DNA of 64,000 bases from Pelagihabitans sp965238025 (lineage in GTDB: Bacteria; Bacteroidota; Bacteroidia; Flavobacteriales; Flavobacteriaceae). This document shows positions 25,837 through 36,800 of this stretch, piece after piece. Below the pieces are notes generated by a model. It saw only the letters and a list, made by a program, of their open reading frames with translations, was not told where the DNA came from and ran no database searches. The DNA is taken from positions 1,860,001-1,924,000 of the forward strand of contig OZ250162.1 in the NCBI GenBank assembly GCA_965238025.1. Direction: 5' to 3'. The translations under genes were made by a program, and so were the position numbers. Within the stretch, counting starts at the first letter, position 1, and every line of letters begins with the position of its first letter.

Positions 25837-26895
25837 ATGAAACAGCGCCTACTAGTAGTCCTTTCTATTTTTGCTTTCAGCTTTCAATCGTTTTCACAGG
25901 AGGGAATTCCTGTGTATTTTGACTATTTGGCAGATAATTATTATTTGGTGTACCCATCTATGGCGGGTATTGGCCAAGGCGGAAAAATTAGGGTAACTGC
26001 ACGAAAGCAATGGTTTGATGTGCAGGATGCACCTAATCTACAAACCGCCAATGCGCATTTTAGGTTAGGGGATAGCAACAGTGGGGTTGGTCTTATCATT
26101 TTCAACGACGCCAATGGATATCATTCGCAGTCAGGGGTGAAAGCTACCTACGCCCATCATTTGAAATTAGGCGGTGATGCGAGATACTTGGATCAATTAT
26201 CCTTTGGGTTAAGCCCGACCTATTTACAGAGCAGGTTAGACGAGAGTGAATTTGTCTCTCCCGGAGGTGTTCCCGACCCAACCATTGGTAATAATAAGAT
26301 CAATGCGGGCTATTTTAATATGGATCTAGGTTTGTCTTATAACAAAATGGAATTTTACGCCCACCTTGCTGTCTTAAATATACTGGGTTCTGAACGCGAT
26401 TTATACCGTTTGGGAAGAACAGATGCCAATGTTCCTGAAGTGGACAACTCAAGAAGGTATTTGGCCTCAGTTGGGCATATTTTTGGTAGGAATAAGTGGC
26501 AATACGAACCTTCCGTTTTATTTCAACTTTCCGAGTTTAGGTATAAAGGTGAAAACGATTTAGTCGCTCAAGGAGGGGTTGTGGAGAAAACAATCGACAT
26601 TAACTTTAAAGCCTATCTTGATGTAGATTTTGGAAGGATATGGGGCGGGCTGTCTTATAGAAGAAGTTTTGACGGTGCCCAGTTCATAGATGGGGATTCG
26701 TTTGGTGAGCAGAAGTTACAATTGTTCACCCCGATAATTGGGGCTAATATTAATAACTTTTTGGTGTCCTATAACTACTCGTACCAATCCGGTTCTAGGG
26801 TGATAGACAATGGAGGCTTTCACCAGATTACCCTGGGTTACGATTTCGGGCAAAAGGAACGCAAATATGATTGTTATTGTCCTGCGGCGCAATAA
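25837..26895 (+). CDS. PorP/SprF family outer-membrane protein
   Basis: 352 codons from the ATG at 25837, which gives a clean signal peptide (KQRLLVVLSIFAFSFQSFSQ). A longer in-frame reading from 25774 adds 21 residues with no signal logic. The body is the PorP/SprF beta-barrel: YPSMAGIGQGGKIRVTARKQWFDVQDAPNLQ, with regular aromatic strands to the final TLGYDFG. These proteins help export and anchor partner proteins of the type IX secretion system. Unlike the copy at 37764, no large surface protein gene precedes it. Confidence 0.87.
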   Translation: MKQRLLVVLSIFAFSFQSFSQEGIPVYFDYLADNYYLVYPSMAGIGQGGKIRVTARKQWFDVQDAPNLQTANAHFRLGDSNSGVGLIIFNDANGYHSQSGVKATYAHHLKLGGDARYLDQLSFGLSPTYLQSRLDESEFVSPGGVPDPTIGNNKINAGYFNMDLGLSYNKMEFYAHLAVLNILGSERDLYRLGRTDANVPEVDNSRRYLASVGHIFGRNKWQYEPSVLFQLSEFRYKGENDLVAQGGVVEKTIDINFKAYLDVDFGRIWGGLSYRRSFDGAQFIDGDSFGEQKLQLFTPIIGANINNFLVSYNYSYQSGSRVIDNGGFHQITLGYDFGQKERKYDCYCPAAQ

Positions 26896-26987
26896 AAATG
26901 GGCCTACCCTTCCCAAGATAGACCCACCTTTCAACACCAACCAACCTAAAGTTGATTTTTATCTGCCATGTAAAGGGCCGATATTTC

Positions 26988-28166
26988 TTAATCCCATTTG
27001 TAGTTTTTCTTTTCCGCTTGTCTTTTGATGGCGCCTAACATTGCATTTTCCAATTCGCCCTTACTGCCTTCTTTTTGATTTTTGGCAAGGTATGCTTCTC
27101 GCTTTTTATTGATTTCCAGAATTTCTTTTTGAATTTGTTTACGTTCAGATTTTTTCGTGTCTATATAGGCTGCGATTTCTTTTTCAGACTTTCCTTTTAA
27201 TTCCGCTGGAAGATCTTTTTCGACGATTTCAGAAATTACAATGACCTCGTCCTCAACGGCATCGACCAAATCCCATTTGGAGTTTTTATACAGGTTAGAG
27301 CTCTTGCTCACGGCCCGTTTTACAGCAACACCCTCTTCCATTTCCATGGCATTGGAATCTTGGATCTCTTGCATTTGGAGTTTCTTAGAGCCATGTGCTC
27401 CGTAGGATATATAGGTGCTGTTCAGCTGCGAGTTCAGCTTAATAATTATATCGTCATAAGGCGTATCTATATGAACCACCCTTCTATTATGGTCTATAGC
27501 GATATACTCACCTCCTGTAAGCATGGCACCATTTTTCCAATCGGTATTAATGCCCTGCTCATAGTTGCCACAAAAAATGGTATTTACGACCACATCCTTT
27601 TCTTTTGCATTGATCGCAGCATCCCTGTAGTTCAGTTTGCCTTGATCAAAAGGCTCATTCCCCGCTATAAATATCATTTTCAGGTTATCGGGATTTTTTC
27701 CCCAATCCAATTGTTTTAACGAAGTTTGAATTACCTCGCCACAAAACTCCTCTCCGCCGTTGGTGGTCAATGAAAAGAGTTTTTCCGAGATGTCGTCTAA
27801 GTCATCGCTAAAGCCCAAAACTTGTTGAACATAACCCTCTCTAGAAGAAAGGTTATCATTACCGTACTGGTACAGCGCTATTTGCAGATTTGGTCGTTCA
27901 TCATTGCCGCACTTGGCATGGGTGAATTTGTTTACAATATCCCAAAGTTGTGCCTTGGCCTGATTAATAAGTCCGTCCATACTATTGCTGGTATCGAGTA
28001 ACAAGGCAATTTTAACCGTATTGTTTTTCGGCTCCGTCTTTTCGGTAATCGCCTGAGCTATCAGTGCTTCGGTATTCGTTTTTTTTGCTTTTATTTCACA
28101 ACCGTAGGCTGTGGTAAAAGCAAGGGTCATAAGCCCTATTCCAAAAAGTTGTTTTACATTTTTCAT
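26988..28166 (-). CDS. VWA-domain lipoprotein
   Basis: 392 codons. Lipoprotein signal with Cys23 as the modified residue (TTAYGC). A von Willebrand factor A domain spans residues ~50-235 with the MIDAS metal site Asp58-x-Ser60-x-Ser62 (DTSNSM) and a further TTNGGEEFCGEV. The C-terminal ~130 residues are charged and likely coiled coil (about 310-385, rich in Lys and Glu). VWA domains mediate protein binding through a chelated divalent cation. It is followed on the same strand by a DUF4349 gene upstream (28224-29075), with 57 bases between, so the two may be co-expressed. Function unknown. Confidence 0.85.
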   Translation of the reverse strand: MKNVKQLFGIGLMTLAFTTAYGCEIKAKKTNTEALIAQAITEKTEPKNNTVKIALLLDTSNSMDGLINQAKAQLWDIVNKFTHAKCGNDERPNLQIALYQYGNDNLSSREGYVQQVLGFSDDLDDISEKLFSLTTNGGEEFCGEVIQTSLKQLDWGKNPDNLKMIFIAGNEPFDQGKLNYRDAAINAKEKDVVVNTIFCGNYEQGINTDWKNGAMLTGGEYIAIDHNRRVVHIDTPYDDIIIKLNSQLNSTYISYGAHGSKKLQMQEIQDSNAMEMEEGVAVKRAVSKSSNLYKNSKWDLVDAVEDEVIVISEIVEKDLPAELKGKSEKEIAAYIDTKKSERKQIQKEILEINKKREAYLAKNQKEGSKGELENAMLGAIKRQAEKKNYKWD

Positions 28167-28223
28167 AATTTAATTGCTTTATTTTTCATTCCCTCATAGG
28201 AGGGAATCTTTAATGGGTTTATT

Positions 28224-29075
28224 TTATTTGTTAAGCTTTATTTTTTTTATAAATAGCAACAGCAGGTATGAGAAGAGCGCGGCAAAGGTTAGTGCAATCA
28301 TTGATAAGGCATAATATTTTATAGTCCATTCCAAAGCCACTTTAACCCGCTGTAACAAACCAATGCTAAGCTTCTTACCTTCAGATAGTACCACTTTTAC
28401 CGTACAGAATTCATTTTCATCATCAAAATTGCCCAAGCTAACACCTAGTGCTTGCAACTGTTGTTCAATTTCCAAGATTCTATTTTCCAATTGCATGTAC
28501 TCCTCTATTTTCCCTCCCTTTTCTTTTAGGTTTATCAGGGATTGTCTTATTTTTTCCAAGGATGCCTTTTTGGCATTCAATTCTTTGTATTCGTTGGTCT
28601 TATCGGTCTTTGTTATTTGCTTGGCTTGTACCTTTCCTATTTTAATTAAGTTTTGGTAAATGGAGTCAAAGTGTTGGGGAGGTACCCCTATAATTAAGTT
28701 TAACCTTCTATAACCCTTATTGCCGCTTTTGTTTTCAAATTGTATGAGTCCATCATAATCTTTCACTTCATTTCTGATAGAAGCTTCTTCAATGTCGAAT
28801 TTAGTAGTGTATGTTTTGATGTCCGCTATCTTTTCATATTTCTGATCTAGCCCAATTGGAGATGGCGATGTGCCCACCTTATACTTTTTGGTAGCGTAGT
28901 TTTTTCTGATGTTGATGCCGGATTCGGATTGAAGATGATCGATAAATACTTGAGGAGGTGTGGTTTCATCAACGGTCTGATAACCGTAGAATAATCGAAA
29001 AAAGAATAACAGTATAAAGATCAATGTCAAATAAGTCATTAACTTTTTCATGTTTCTCTTTATATAAGGTTTCAT
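28224..29075 (-). CDS. DUF4349 domain membrane protein
   Basis: 283 codons from the ATG at 29075; the next ATG at 29051 is equally possible, while a longer reading to 29225 adds 50 residues without a signal. One N-terminal helix (residues ~11-28), a periplasmic domain, a coiled coil (~150-215, rich in Lys, Glu, Leu) and a C-terminal helix (~250-275) ending in basic residues. The order matches DUF4349, whose members are membrane proteins of unknown role. It precedes the VWA lipoprotein gene on the same strand. Confidence 0.82.
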   Translation of the reverse strand: MKPYIKRNMKKLMTYLTLIFILLFFFRLFYGYQTVDETTPPQVFIDHLQSESGINIRKNYATKKYKVGTSPSPIGLDQKYEKIADIKTYTTKFDIEEASIRNEVKDYDGLIQFENKSGNKGYRRLNLIIGVPPQHFDSIYQNLIKIGKVQAKQITKTDKTNEYKELNAKKASLEKIRQSLINLKEKGGKIEEYMQLENRILEIEQQLQALGVSLGNFDDENEFCTVKVVLSEGKKLSIGLLQRVKVALEWTIKYYALSMIALTFAALFSYLLLLFIKKIKLNK

Positions 29076-29298
29076 TTTTCTGGTTTTTGGGATAAGTTCA
29101 AGAGTTTTATTATGGGTAAATGTATTGCCGAAGTTTTTCAAAAAAAATGAACAATGAGCAAAACCGCCTTTTGATCGAGTGAAATGGTTTTTTGGCTGCG
29201 TAAGGCCATAAAAATGATCGTTCAAAGCCTTGTTTTAAGGATTTCTACATTTTTTAATACCGCATAAATCCGCTAAGTTTACGTTGTATTAGGCAGTT

Positions 29299-31506
29299 AT
29301 GAAGAAATGCATTTACATAATAGTACTGCTGTTTTTTACAGTTTCCACATCATTTTCACAGGAGAAGGAAAACGCTAAAAGCAGTAGTATCCAAATTAAG
29401 GGGTCGGTAAAGGCAAAAGAGACTTTTGCGCCTTTGTCTGGTGTTGAGGTTTCAACGAACCATGGGGCTTATACCGTCACAAATGGTTTGGGTGAGTTTA
29501 AGATTAATGCTACAATTGGTGACGAACTTATTGTTGAAAGTCCTGAATTTGAAACCGTTCGTTACCTCATCAAGAACGACGAGGACATTTCGGTTTTGGT
29601 AGAAGGGTATTCGGGGACGGCCAAAAAGAGTGGCGGTGCCATTTCAAAAAGGAGCGCATCAATGCACAAAGCATATCTTGATTCGGCCATTTTTTATAAG
29701 CGAACAGATATCGAAAAAAGTGTTGATTTTATTACACAATCCATTGCGCAATTGGGCAAGCGCGGTAACAAGACCGAACTGGCTCGATCGTTTACCACTT
29801 TGGGCGAGGTGTATCAATATCATAAGCAATATGATTTGGCGATAACCAGTTATAAAGACGCTTTAGAGGCCAATAAAACCATACGCACTACACTATTGTT
29901 AGGTAAAGTATACCTGTTGAACGGGGATTATACTGTGGCCGAAAATGAACTACAACCCTTGCTGAAAATAAAAGGTATGGTGCCCTATCAGAGAGTAGAA
30001 TTATTAGAGGGACTTGGCGATGCCTATAAGGGTCAAAATAATATTGATGAAGCGGTCGTTTTTTATGAGGAAGGGCTTAAAGTTGCCAAAAAGAATCAGA
30101 TTGCCCCAAAAATGGCTGATCTTAACTCCAAAATAGCAGATGCCTATGCCCGGGATAATCGGGGAATAGAGGCGGAAGGGTTTTACAAAAACTCCTTAGA
30201 GCTAGCTTCACAACAGGCGCCGCAGCGATCCATTCAGGAAAAGGAAAAGGTGGCGGATTTTTATAACGAGAAGAATCGCTACCCTGAAGAAATTCAATTG
30301 CGCAAAAAAAGCCTGGTCGAGTTGGGGAATCTCTCCGAACAAAAAGTAAAAAATGAAGTTGCAGGTGTTGAATCTGATTCCATTACTTCCCAACGCATCA
30401 ACTATAAAATTGCAAACGCCTATATTGCCCAAGATAAATATGACGAAGCGATTCCATATTTAGAACGAAGTATTGTAGAAGCTGACGTAGATGATGATTT
30501 AATCGTACAGAAAGATGCCACGCGTAAATTATCGGAAGTATATAAACATCAGGGTGATTTTACCAAAGCACTGGCGAGTTATCAGGAGTACGTTGCAGTA
30601 GTAGACACCCTATACGTTCGTAAAGAACAGGAAATATCGAGGGCGGCACGTTTTAATCGGGAGATATCATCCAAACAAAGTCGCATTAAGGGTCTGGAAC
30701 AAGACCGAGAGCTTTCCCAAAGTAAATATGATCTTGCCGTAACCGAGCAGCAATTATTTCAGGAAAGCAATAATATGCAACGTTATGTTATCTACTCCTT
30801 GATTATAGGTCTTATTTTAATGGGCTTGGCCACCTTCTTTTTTTACCGTAGTAACCAACAGCAGAAACTAACGAACAACCTTTTGGCCTTAAAGTCGTTA
30901 CGGTCGCAAATGAACCCACATTTTATCTTTAATGCCTTGAATTCTGTAAACAACTACATTGCAAAAAGCGACGAAAGAAGTGCCAACAGATATTTGAGTG
31001 AGTTTTCAAAACTGATGCGGTTGGTATTGGATAATTCTGAGGAAGATTTTATCCCCTTAACCAAAGAACTGGAGCTTTTGGAGCTTTACGTGAAACTAGA
31101 ACATTCCCGCTTTCCTGAGAAATTCGATTATAAGATTAATTTAGACAGCCATATCGATGTGGCATCTTTTCAGATACCGCCAATGTTGCTTCAACCCTTT
31201 ATTGAAAATGCCATTTGGCACGGACTTCGTTACAAAGAAGAAAAGGGTTTTTTGCACATCGATATCGCACAAGAAGATAAAGAAACCTTAGAAATTGTTA
31301 TTAAGGACAATGGTATTGGGAGAAAAAAATCTGCCGAGTTAAAAACGATGAACCAGAAGAAGCAGAAATCGAAAGGCATGGGCAATATCAAAAAACGTGT
31401 CACCATTCTTAACGATATGTACAAGGATAAGGTAGATGTTGATATTGCCGATTTAGACAGTAATGGTTCAGGAACACGGGTAAAATTCACGTTAAAGAAA
31501 GACTGA
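29299..31506 (+). CDS. TPR sensor histidine kinase, LytS type
   Basis: 735 codons. Signal peptide (~1-20), a carboxypeptidase-regulatory-like beta domain (~31-105), TPR repeats (~130-455), a coiled coil (~455-495), one transmembrane helix (~500-518) and a His-kinase domain of the LytS/PF06580 type. The phosphoaccepting His541 is in MNPHFIFNALNSVNNYI, and the ATP site includes IENAIWHGLRYK and KDNGIGRKKS. It is predicted to phosphorylate the LytTR regulator encoded by the next gene, whose ATG overlaps its stop by one base. The periplasmic TPR sensor suggests protein or peptide sensing; the signal is unknown. Confidence 0.93.
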   Translation: MKKCIYIIVLLFFTVSTSFSQEKENAKSSSIQIKGSVKAKETFAPLSGVEVSTNHGAYTVTNGLGEFKINATIGDELIVESPEFETVRYLIKNDEDISVLVEGYSGTAKKSGGAISKRSASMHKAYLDSAIFYKRTDIEKSVDFITQSIAQLGKRGNKTELARSFTTLGEVYQYHKQYDLAITSYKDALEANKTIRTTLLLGKVYLLNGDYTVAENELQPLLKIKGMVPYQRVELLEGLGDAYKGQNNIDEAVVFYEEGLKVAKKNQIAPKMADLNSKIADAYARDNRGIEAEGFYKNSLELASQQAPQRSIQEKEKVADFYNEKNRYPEEIQLRKKSLVELGNLSEQKVKNEVAGVESDSITSQRINYKIANAYIAQDKYDEAIPYLERSIVEADVDDDLIVQKDATRKLSEVYKHQGDFTKALASYQEYVAVVDTLYVRKEQEISRAARFNREISSKQSRIKGLEQDRELSQSKYDLAVTEQQLFQESNNMQRYVIYSLIIGLILMGLATFFFYRSNQQQKLTNNLLALKSLRSQMNPHFIFNALNSVNNYIAKSDERSANRYLSEFSKLMRLVLDNSEEDFIPLTKELELLELYVKLEHSRFPEKFDYKINLDSHIDVASFQIPPMLLQPFIENAIWHGLRYKEEKGFLHIDIAQEDKETLEIVIKDNGIGRKKSAELKTMNQKKQKSKGMGNIKKRVTILNDMYKDKVDVDIADLDSNGSGTRVKFTLKKD

Positions 31507-32234
31507 TGAAACTAAATGCGATCATAGTTGAAGACGAATCTAATAGCAGAGAAATACTCCGTAATTATTTGGCAAAGTACTGTCCGGATGTAAAATTGGC
31601 GGGTGAGGCTGCATCAATCCAGGAAGGATTGAAGCTTATTAAAGAAAACCAACTCGATTTGGTTTTTCTGGATGTGGAAATGCCTTTTGGAAATGCCTTT
31701 GATTTATTGGATCAGGTCCCAGATCGCACCTTTGAAACGGTCTTTGTCACCGCCTATAACAACTACGCCATGGATGCCCTGAATAGCCATGCTGCCTATT
31801 ACCTAATGAAACCCATAAATATAGACGAGCTGATAAAAGCGGTGGAATTTGTTCTTGAAACCAAGAAAAAGGAAGAAGCCTTGGAAGATAAAGTACTCAA
31901 GCCAAAATTAAAATCAGTAGAAGGGAAAATAACACTTCCGCAACAAGATGGTTTTCAGGTTCTGGATGTTAAGGATATATTATATTGCAAAGCAGATGAT
32001 AATTATACAGAAATTCACTTAGAGAACAAGAAAATATTGGTAAGCAAAACGCTTAAGTATTTTGAAGAGACCTTGGCAGCGTTTTCTTTTGCACGAATAC
32101 ACAAGTCGTATTTGGTAAATGTAAATGAAGTGGTAAAATATAAAAAAGGGAAAGGCGGCAGTGTAGTCGTTTCCAATGGGAGGGAGCTAATGGTATCCGC
32201 TTCTAAAAAGAAAGATTTTTTGGCCTATTTCTGA
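31506..32234 (+). CDS. LytTR response regulator
   Basis: 242 codons; the ATG overlaps the kinase stop codon by one base. Receiver domain (residues ~1-120) with acidic pocket Glu9-Asp10, phosphoacceptor Asp56 (LVFLDVEMP), Thr/Ser near 85 (VFVTAYNNYA) and Lys in YYLMKPI. LytTR DNA-binding domain (~135-240) with DILYCKADDNYTEIHL and FARIHKSYLVNVNEV. It forms a two-component pair with the TPR kinase. Targets are not visible; the adjacent carbonic anhydrase gene starts 37 bases later. Confidence 0.94.
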   Translation: MKLNAIIVEDESNSREILRNYLAKYCPDVKLAGEAASIQEGLKLIKENQLDLVFLDVEMPFGNAFDLLDQVPDRTFETVFVTAYNNYAMDALNSHAAYYLMKPINIDELIKAVEFVLETKKKEEALEDKVLKPKLKSVEGKITLPQQDGFQVLDVKDILYCKADDNYTEIHLENKKILVSKTLKYFEETLAAFSFARIHKSYLVNVNEVVKYKKGKGGSVVVSNGRELMVSASKKKDFLAYF

Positions 32235-32270
32235 AATTTTATTGTTTTTGCCAAACACAAAACCAAACAA

Positions 32271-32783
32271 ATGATAATAAGAACCATAAATGGTAAGACC
32301 CCTCAAATTGGACAGGATTGCTTTGTTGCTGAAAATGCAGTTATCGTAGGCGAGGTTAGTATGGGGGATCAATGTAGTATTTGGTACAATGCTGTATTGC
32401 GCGGTGATGTACATTATATAAAAATGGGGAACAAGGTAAATGTACAGGATGGCGCCGTAGTACATTGTACCTATCAAAAATCGCCGACAACAATTGGTAA
32501 TAACGTTTCTATTGGGCATAATGCATTGGTGCATGGTTGCACCATACATGATAATGTGCTTATCGGTATGGGAAGTATCGTCATGGATGACTGCGTAGTA
32601 GAAAGCAATAGTATTATTGCGGCGGGCGCGGTGCTTACCAAAGGTACCCATGTACCATCCGGCACCATTTTTGCTGGTATGCCCGCGAAAAAAATAAAGG
32701 ATGTTAGCCCGGAGCTTAGCCAAGGCGAAATAGATAGGATTGCCACCAATTATGTAAAATATTCGGGCTGGTTTAAGAAGTAG
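32271..32783 (+). CDS. Gamma-class carbonic anhydrase family protein
   Basis: 170 codons, left-handed beta-helix built from hexapeptide repeats (GDQCSIWYNAVLRGD, IGNNVSIGHNALVHG, IGMGSIVMDD). The zinc-ligand histidines of the YrdA/PaaY subgroup are in AVVHCTYQ and SIGHNALVHGCTI. Members hydrate CO2 or remain of unknown activity, and several homologues lack measured carbonic anhydrase activity, so enzymatic function is probable but not certain. It sits between a two-component system and fabD, likely transcribed with neither. Confidence 0.9.
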   Translation: MIIRTINGKTPQIGQDCFVAENAVIVGEVSMGDQCSIWYNAVLRGDVHYIKMGNKVNVQDGAVVHCTYQKSPTTIGNNVSIGHNALVHGCTIHDNVLIGMGSIVMDDCVVESNSIIAAGAVLTKGTHVPSGTIFAGMPAKKIKDVSPELSQGEIDRIATNYVKYSGWFKK

Positions 32784-32797
32784 CAAGAATTTTGAAC

Positions 32798-32827
32798 TTG
32801 GGCCTGAACTTAATATCCTTATTTTTG
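32798..32827 (+). promoter_or_regulatory. Putative promoter of fabD
   Basis: TTG at 32798-32800, 19-base spacer, TATTTTTG at 32820-32827; the fabD ATG is 23 bases further. Good match to the Bacteroidota consensus. Confidence 0.6.
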
Positions 32828-32850
32828 TCCTTCAAAAAAGAAACACTATT

Positions 32851-33735
32851 ATGAATGCATACATCTTTCCCGGCCAGGGGGCACAATTTGTAGGAATGGG
32901 ACTCGACCTTTACGAAAAGTACCCGCAGGCTCAAGAACTTTTTGAAAAAGCAAATGATATTCTGGGCTTTCGCATTACGGATATGATGTTCGAGGGGACT
33001 CCTGAAGATTTGAAGGAAACCAAGGTAACACAACCCGCCATTTTTCTGCATTCTGCTATTTTAAGCAAGGTATTGGGCGATGCCTTTAAACCGGATATGG
33101 TTGCCGGGCATTCCTTAGGGGAGTTTTCTGCATTGGTGGCCAATGGCACTTTAACTTTTGAAGACGGGCTACAATTGGTTTCAAAGAGGGCCCTCGCCAT
33201 GCAGAAAGCCTGCGAGATGCAATCGAGTACTATGGCCGCTGTCCTTGGTTTGGAGGATGGCATTGTAGAAGAAGTTTGTTCGGGTATAGAAGGGATTGTT
33301 GTTCCTGCGAATTATAACTGTCCCGGGCAACTTGTTATTTCTGGTGAGATTGATGCGATTAACCTCGCTTGTGAAAAGATGAAGGAAGCGGGAGCCAGAA
33401 GGGCTTTGGTACTTCCCGTCGGTGGTGCGTTTCACTCACCTCTTATGGAACCGGCGCGCGAGGAACTTGCCGCGGCCATTGAGAATACAACATTTGGAGT
33501 ACCAAGATGCCCCATTTATCAAAATGTGACAACTACAGCGGTTACCGATGCTACCGAAATTAAAAAGAACCTGATTTCGCAGTTGACCGCTCCCGTAAAA
33601 TGGACACAGAGCGTACAAAATATGGTCAAGGACGGTGCCAATAACTTTGTTGAAGTCGGACCGGGACGTGTTTTACAAGGTCTTGTGAGAAAAATACACC
33701 CAGATGCGCAAACTTCCAGTGCTGAACAGGAATGA
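32851..33735 (+). CDS. fabD: Malonyl-CoA:ACP transacylase
   Basis: 294 codons, normal FabD length. It transfers malonyl from CoA to acyl carrier protein to feed fatty-acid elongation in the cytoplasm. The nucleophile is Ser88 in GHSLGEFSALVA, the catalytic His is His195 in GGAFHSPLM, and the oxyanion Gln is in the N-terminal FPGQGAQFVGMG. Other fatty-acid genes are not adjacent. Followed by 138 bases without a gene and then the large surface-protein gene. Confidence 0.96.
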   Translation: MNAYIFPGQGAQFVGMGLDLYEKYPQAQELFEKANDILGFRITDMMFEGTPEDLKETKVTQPAIFLHSAILSKVLGDAFKPDMVAGHSLGEFSALVANGTLTFEDGLQLVSKRALAMQKACEMQSSTMAAVLGLEDGIVEEVCSGIEGIVVPANYNCPGQLVISGEIDAINLACEKMKEAGARRALVLPVGGAFHSPLMEPAREELAAAIENTTFGVPRCPIYQNVTTTAVTDATEIKKNLISQLTAPVKWTQSVQNMVKDGANNFVEVGPGRVLQGLVRKIHPDAQTSSAEQE

Positions 33736-33873
33736 ACTGCTTTTCATCGATCAAAACCCATAATTAAAGCCTTTTCCTAAGGTTGTCGCTATTTTTTTTA
33801 GTAATATTGAGGCCCATTTTACCATTCCTGCATTATGCAATACATTGAATTTATTTGATTCAATTGAAAAGCT

Positions 33874-36800
33874 ATGAATTTGAAAAAAAATGCATATTTC
33901 CTACGAGACGGAAATTGGCAGTTAGTTAAATATGTTCTCCTTTTTATGTTGTTCTGCGCGGTAGCTACGGTTAATGGACAGACCATGTCTATTTCAGCTT
34001 CAGACGACACTGGCGAAGAAACCATTGCTGGGGCTCCAGATAACATAACCTTTACCGTTACGAATAGTACCGGAGGCATTTTGGTTAGCTACGAGGTTGC
34101 CTATACGATTGCAATAGGAGCAGGTAATGCGATTAATGGGGATGACTATAGTTTGCTGAGTGGAATCGTTACGGTTCCCGGCGGCGGTACACTACAAGCT
34201 GATATTGTTATTGACATTACCGACGATGATTTGGTAGAGGGCCCTGAGGACGTTACGATTACATTAGACGATCCTGTACAAGGTTCCGGATATTTCACAG
34301 ACCCTTTAACAAATACTGCAACTGGTACCATTACCGACAATGATGTGGGTACTTTTACCTTAGAGGTATCCGATCCGGATGCAGCTGAGGAAAATCAGAA
34401 TCGAGGTAGGTTTGTAGTTAGACTTGACCTGGAGAATGCTACTGGAGGAACAATATCCGTTCCCTATACGTTAACTCCTGCAGCAACCAACGGGGCTGAT
34501 CCGGATGACTACACTACACAGGGTCAGGTTGGGGTTTTTACATTTCCTCCTGGTCAAATGGCACGGGCATTGAACATCATCCCTGTAGATGATAACAATC
34601 CTGAACCTGATGAAACGGTAATACTGACTTTGGAAGATCCTGAGCCTAGCAGTGCACTTTTTGTTTTAAATCCAGACGCTTTTGAAGGCGCAGTAACAAT
34701 TGTGGACAATGATTGCCCGGCGGGGGAAGATGAACCCGATTTGGAAAATAATCCAACTGACCTTTGCGATGTAACCGGGGTTAACCTTAATTCTTTTTAT
34801 TCGACAGGAGCACCACCACCAAGTGGAATACAATTGCGATGGAGTTTAAACCCCGCCCCAGCCGCGGCCGACGAACTGCTGTCCGCGGCAATTGTTTCCA
34901 ATGCGCCTGCAGATACGTACTATGCCGTATTTTGGTCGATAGACAATTCGTGTGCTAGCCCATCGGCAGGACCGCTTGTTATCACCATAAATCAAACACC
35001 GAATGTTGGTACCGCTGTGCAAGGCCTCTTCAGCTGCACTGTAGCAACAAATGGTGCAACTACCTTTGATCTTGACGATGGATTGATTGGCGCAGATGCA
35101 GGAGGCTCATGGGCGTTGATCTCTGCTCCAACAGGTGCCGATCCGGTCACGATAGACCCAGAAAACATGGTTGATTTTGAAGATAACGTCTCTGGTAATT
35201 ATGAGTTTCGATACACTTTGATCGCAGAAGGGGGGTGCGAGGATGCTACCGCGGATATTATTATAGCAGTTTCAGATTGTGACCCTTGTATTGCTGGGAA
35301 TCAGGCACCTATTTTAAATCCAGATGCCCCAACCGTGTTCTGTGATGTAATAGATGCTAATTTAGGCGATTATAGTGATAGTCAAGCCCCTCAGGGAACT
35401 ACATTTACTTGGAGTATTGATGGTTCTGACCTCACAAATACCAGTGCTCATTTAAGTAATCTGCAAGTTGACCAAGGAGGAACATACTATGGGTTCTTTT
35501 ATGATGCAGCGAATGACTGCGCCAGCCCGGCGCTTGAAGTTCAACTGACCCAAAATACAACTCCTATCATAACCGATAGCTCGGGAGATACGCGCTGTGG
35601 CCCTGGTAGCGTAACATTAACGGCCACAGCAACTGGGAATCCGACATTTAATTGGTATATCTCTGAAGCAGGTGGCGTAATCATTGGTATTGGTGAAAGT
35701 TTTACGCCAAACATTACCGAGACTACCATATTCTATTTAGAAGCTACGGAAAATGGTTGTGTAACCTCGCCAAGAATTCCGGTTACTGCTACGGTAAATA
35801 TACAGCCCTCCGCAGGTACTCCTGTTACCAACCCTTCTTCCTGTAATGATCCAACTTTTGGAGTTACAACTGTAGATTTGGATGATTTACTTGCCAATGA
35901 AGATGCGGGTAGTTGGTCCTTTACTTCGGGACCATTGGAAGTGCCGCGCACCAATGAGAATGTTGTAGATTTTAATGGACAACCTGAAGGTGTTTATGTG
36001 TATACGTTTACCACTACAGGAGCTCAAGCTCCTTGTGTAGACGAATCGGTTTCCGTGAGTATATCAGTGAGTAGTTGTGATACCGATGATGATGGCGACG
36101 GATTGCTCGGAGGTGAGGAAGCGGCTCTTGGGACCGATCCTTCAAATCCCGATTCAGATGGTGATGGTATTGATGATGGGGTAGAGGTTGGTAATGATAC
36201 CAATAATCCTATAGATACGGACGGGGATGGAACCATTGATGCATTAGATTCCAATATTTTGGATGAGGATAATGATGGGGTGGTGGATCAATTGGATATT
36301 GCGGATACTGATCCATGTATTCCATCCAATACAAATAGCAACTGTGATACCGACGGAGATGGCTTGAGTGATGGAGTTGAGATTGGGAATGACCCTGATA
36401 ACCCCATTGATACTGACGGTGACGGGGATCCTGATTTTATAGAATCGAATATAACGGATGATGACGGTGATGGCTTCTTCAATCATGAAGATGAAGCAGA
36501 GATGAACCCGTGTATACCAGATAATACGAACAGCCTATGCGACACGGATGGAGATGGTATAACGGATGGGGACGAAATTGCCAATGATACCGATCCTCTT
36601 GACCCTTGTGATCCTAACCTTACGCCTGACTGCAACCCTGATCCAATTGATTTGGAAATCGTAAAGACCGTAGATAACGAGAATGCTACCATAGGTCAAT
36701 CAGTAGTGTTTACAATAGTGGTTAACAATCTGTCTAATAGTAAAGTGAACAGCATTACTATTGGTGATTTACTGGAAAGTGGTTTCGAGTACATATCAGA

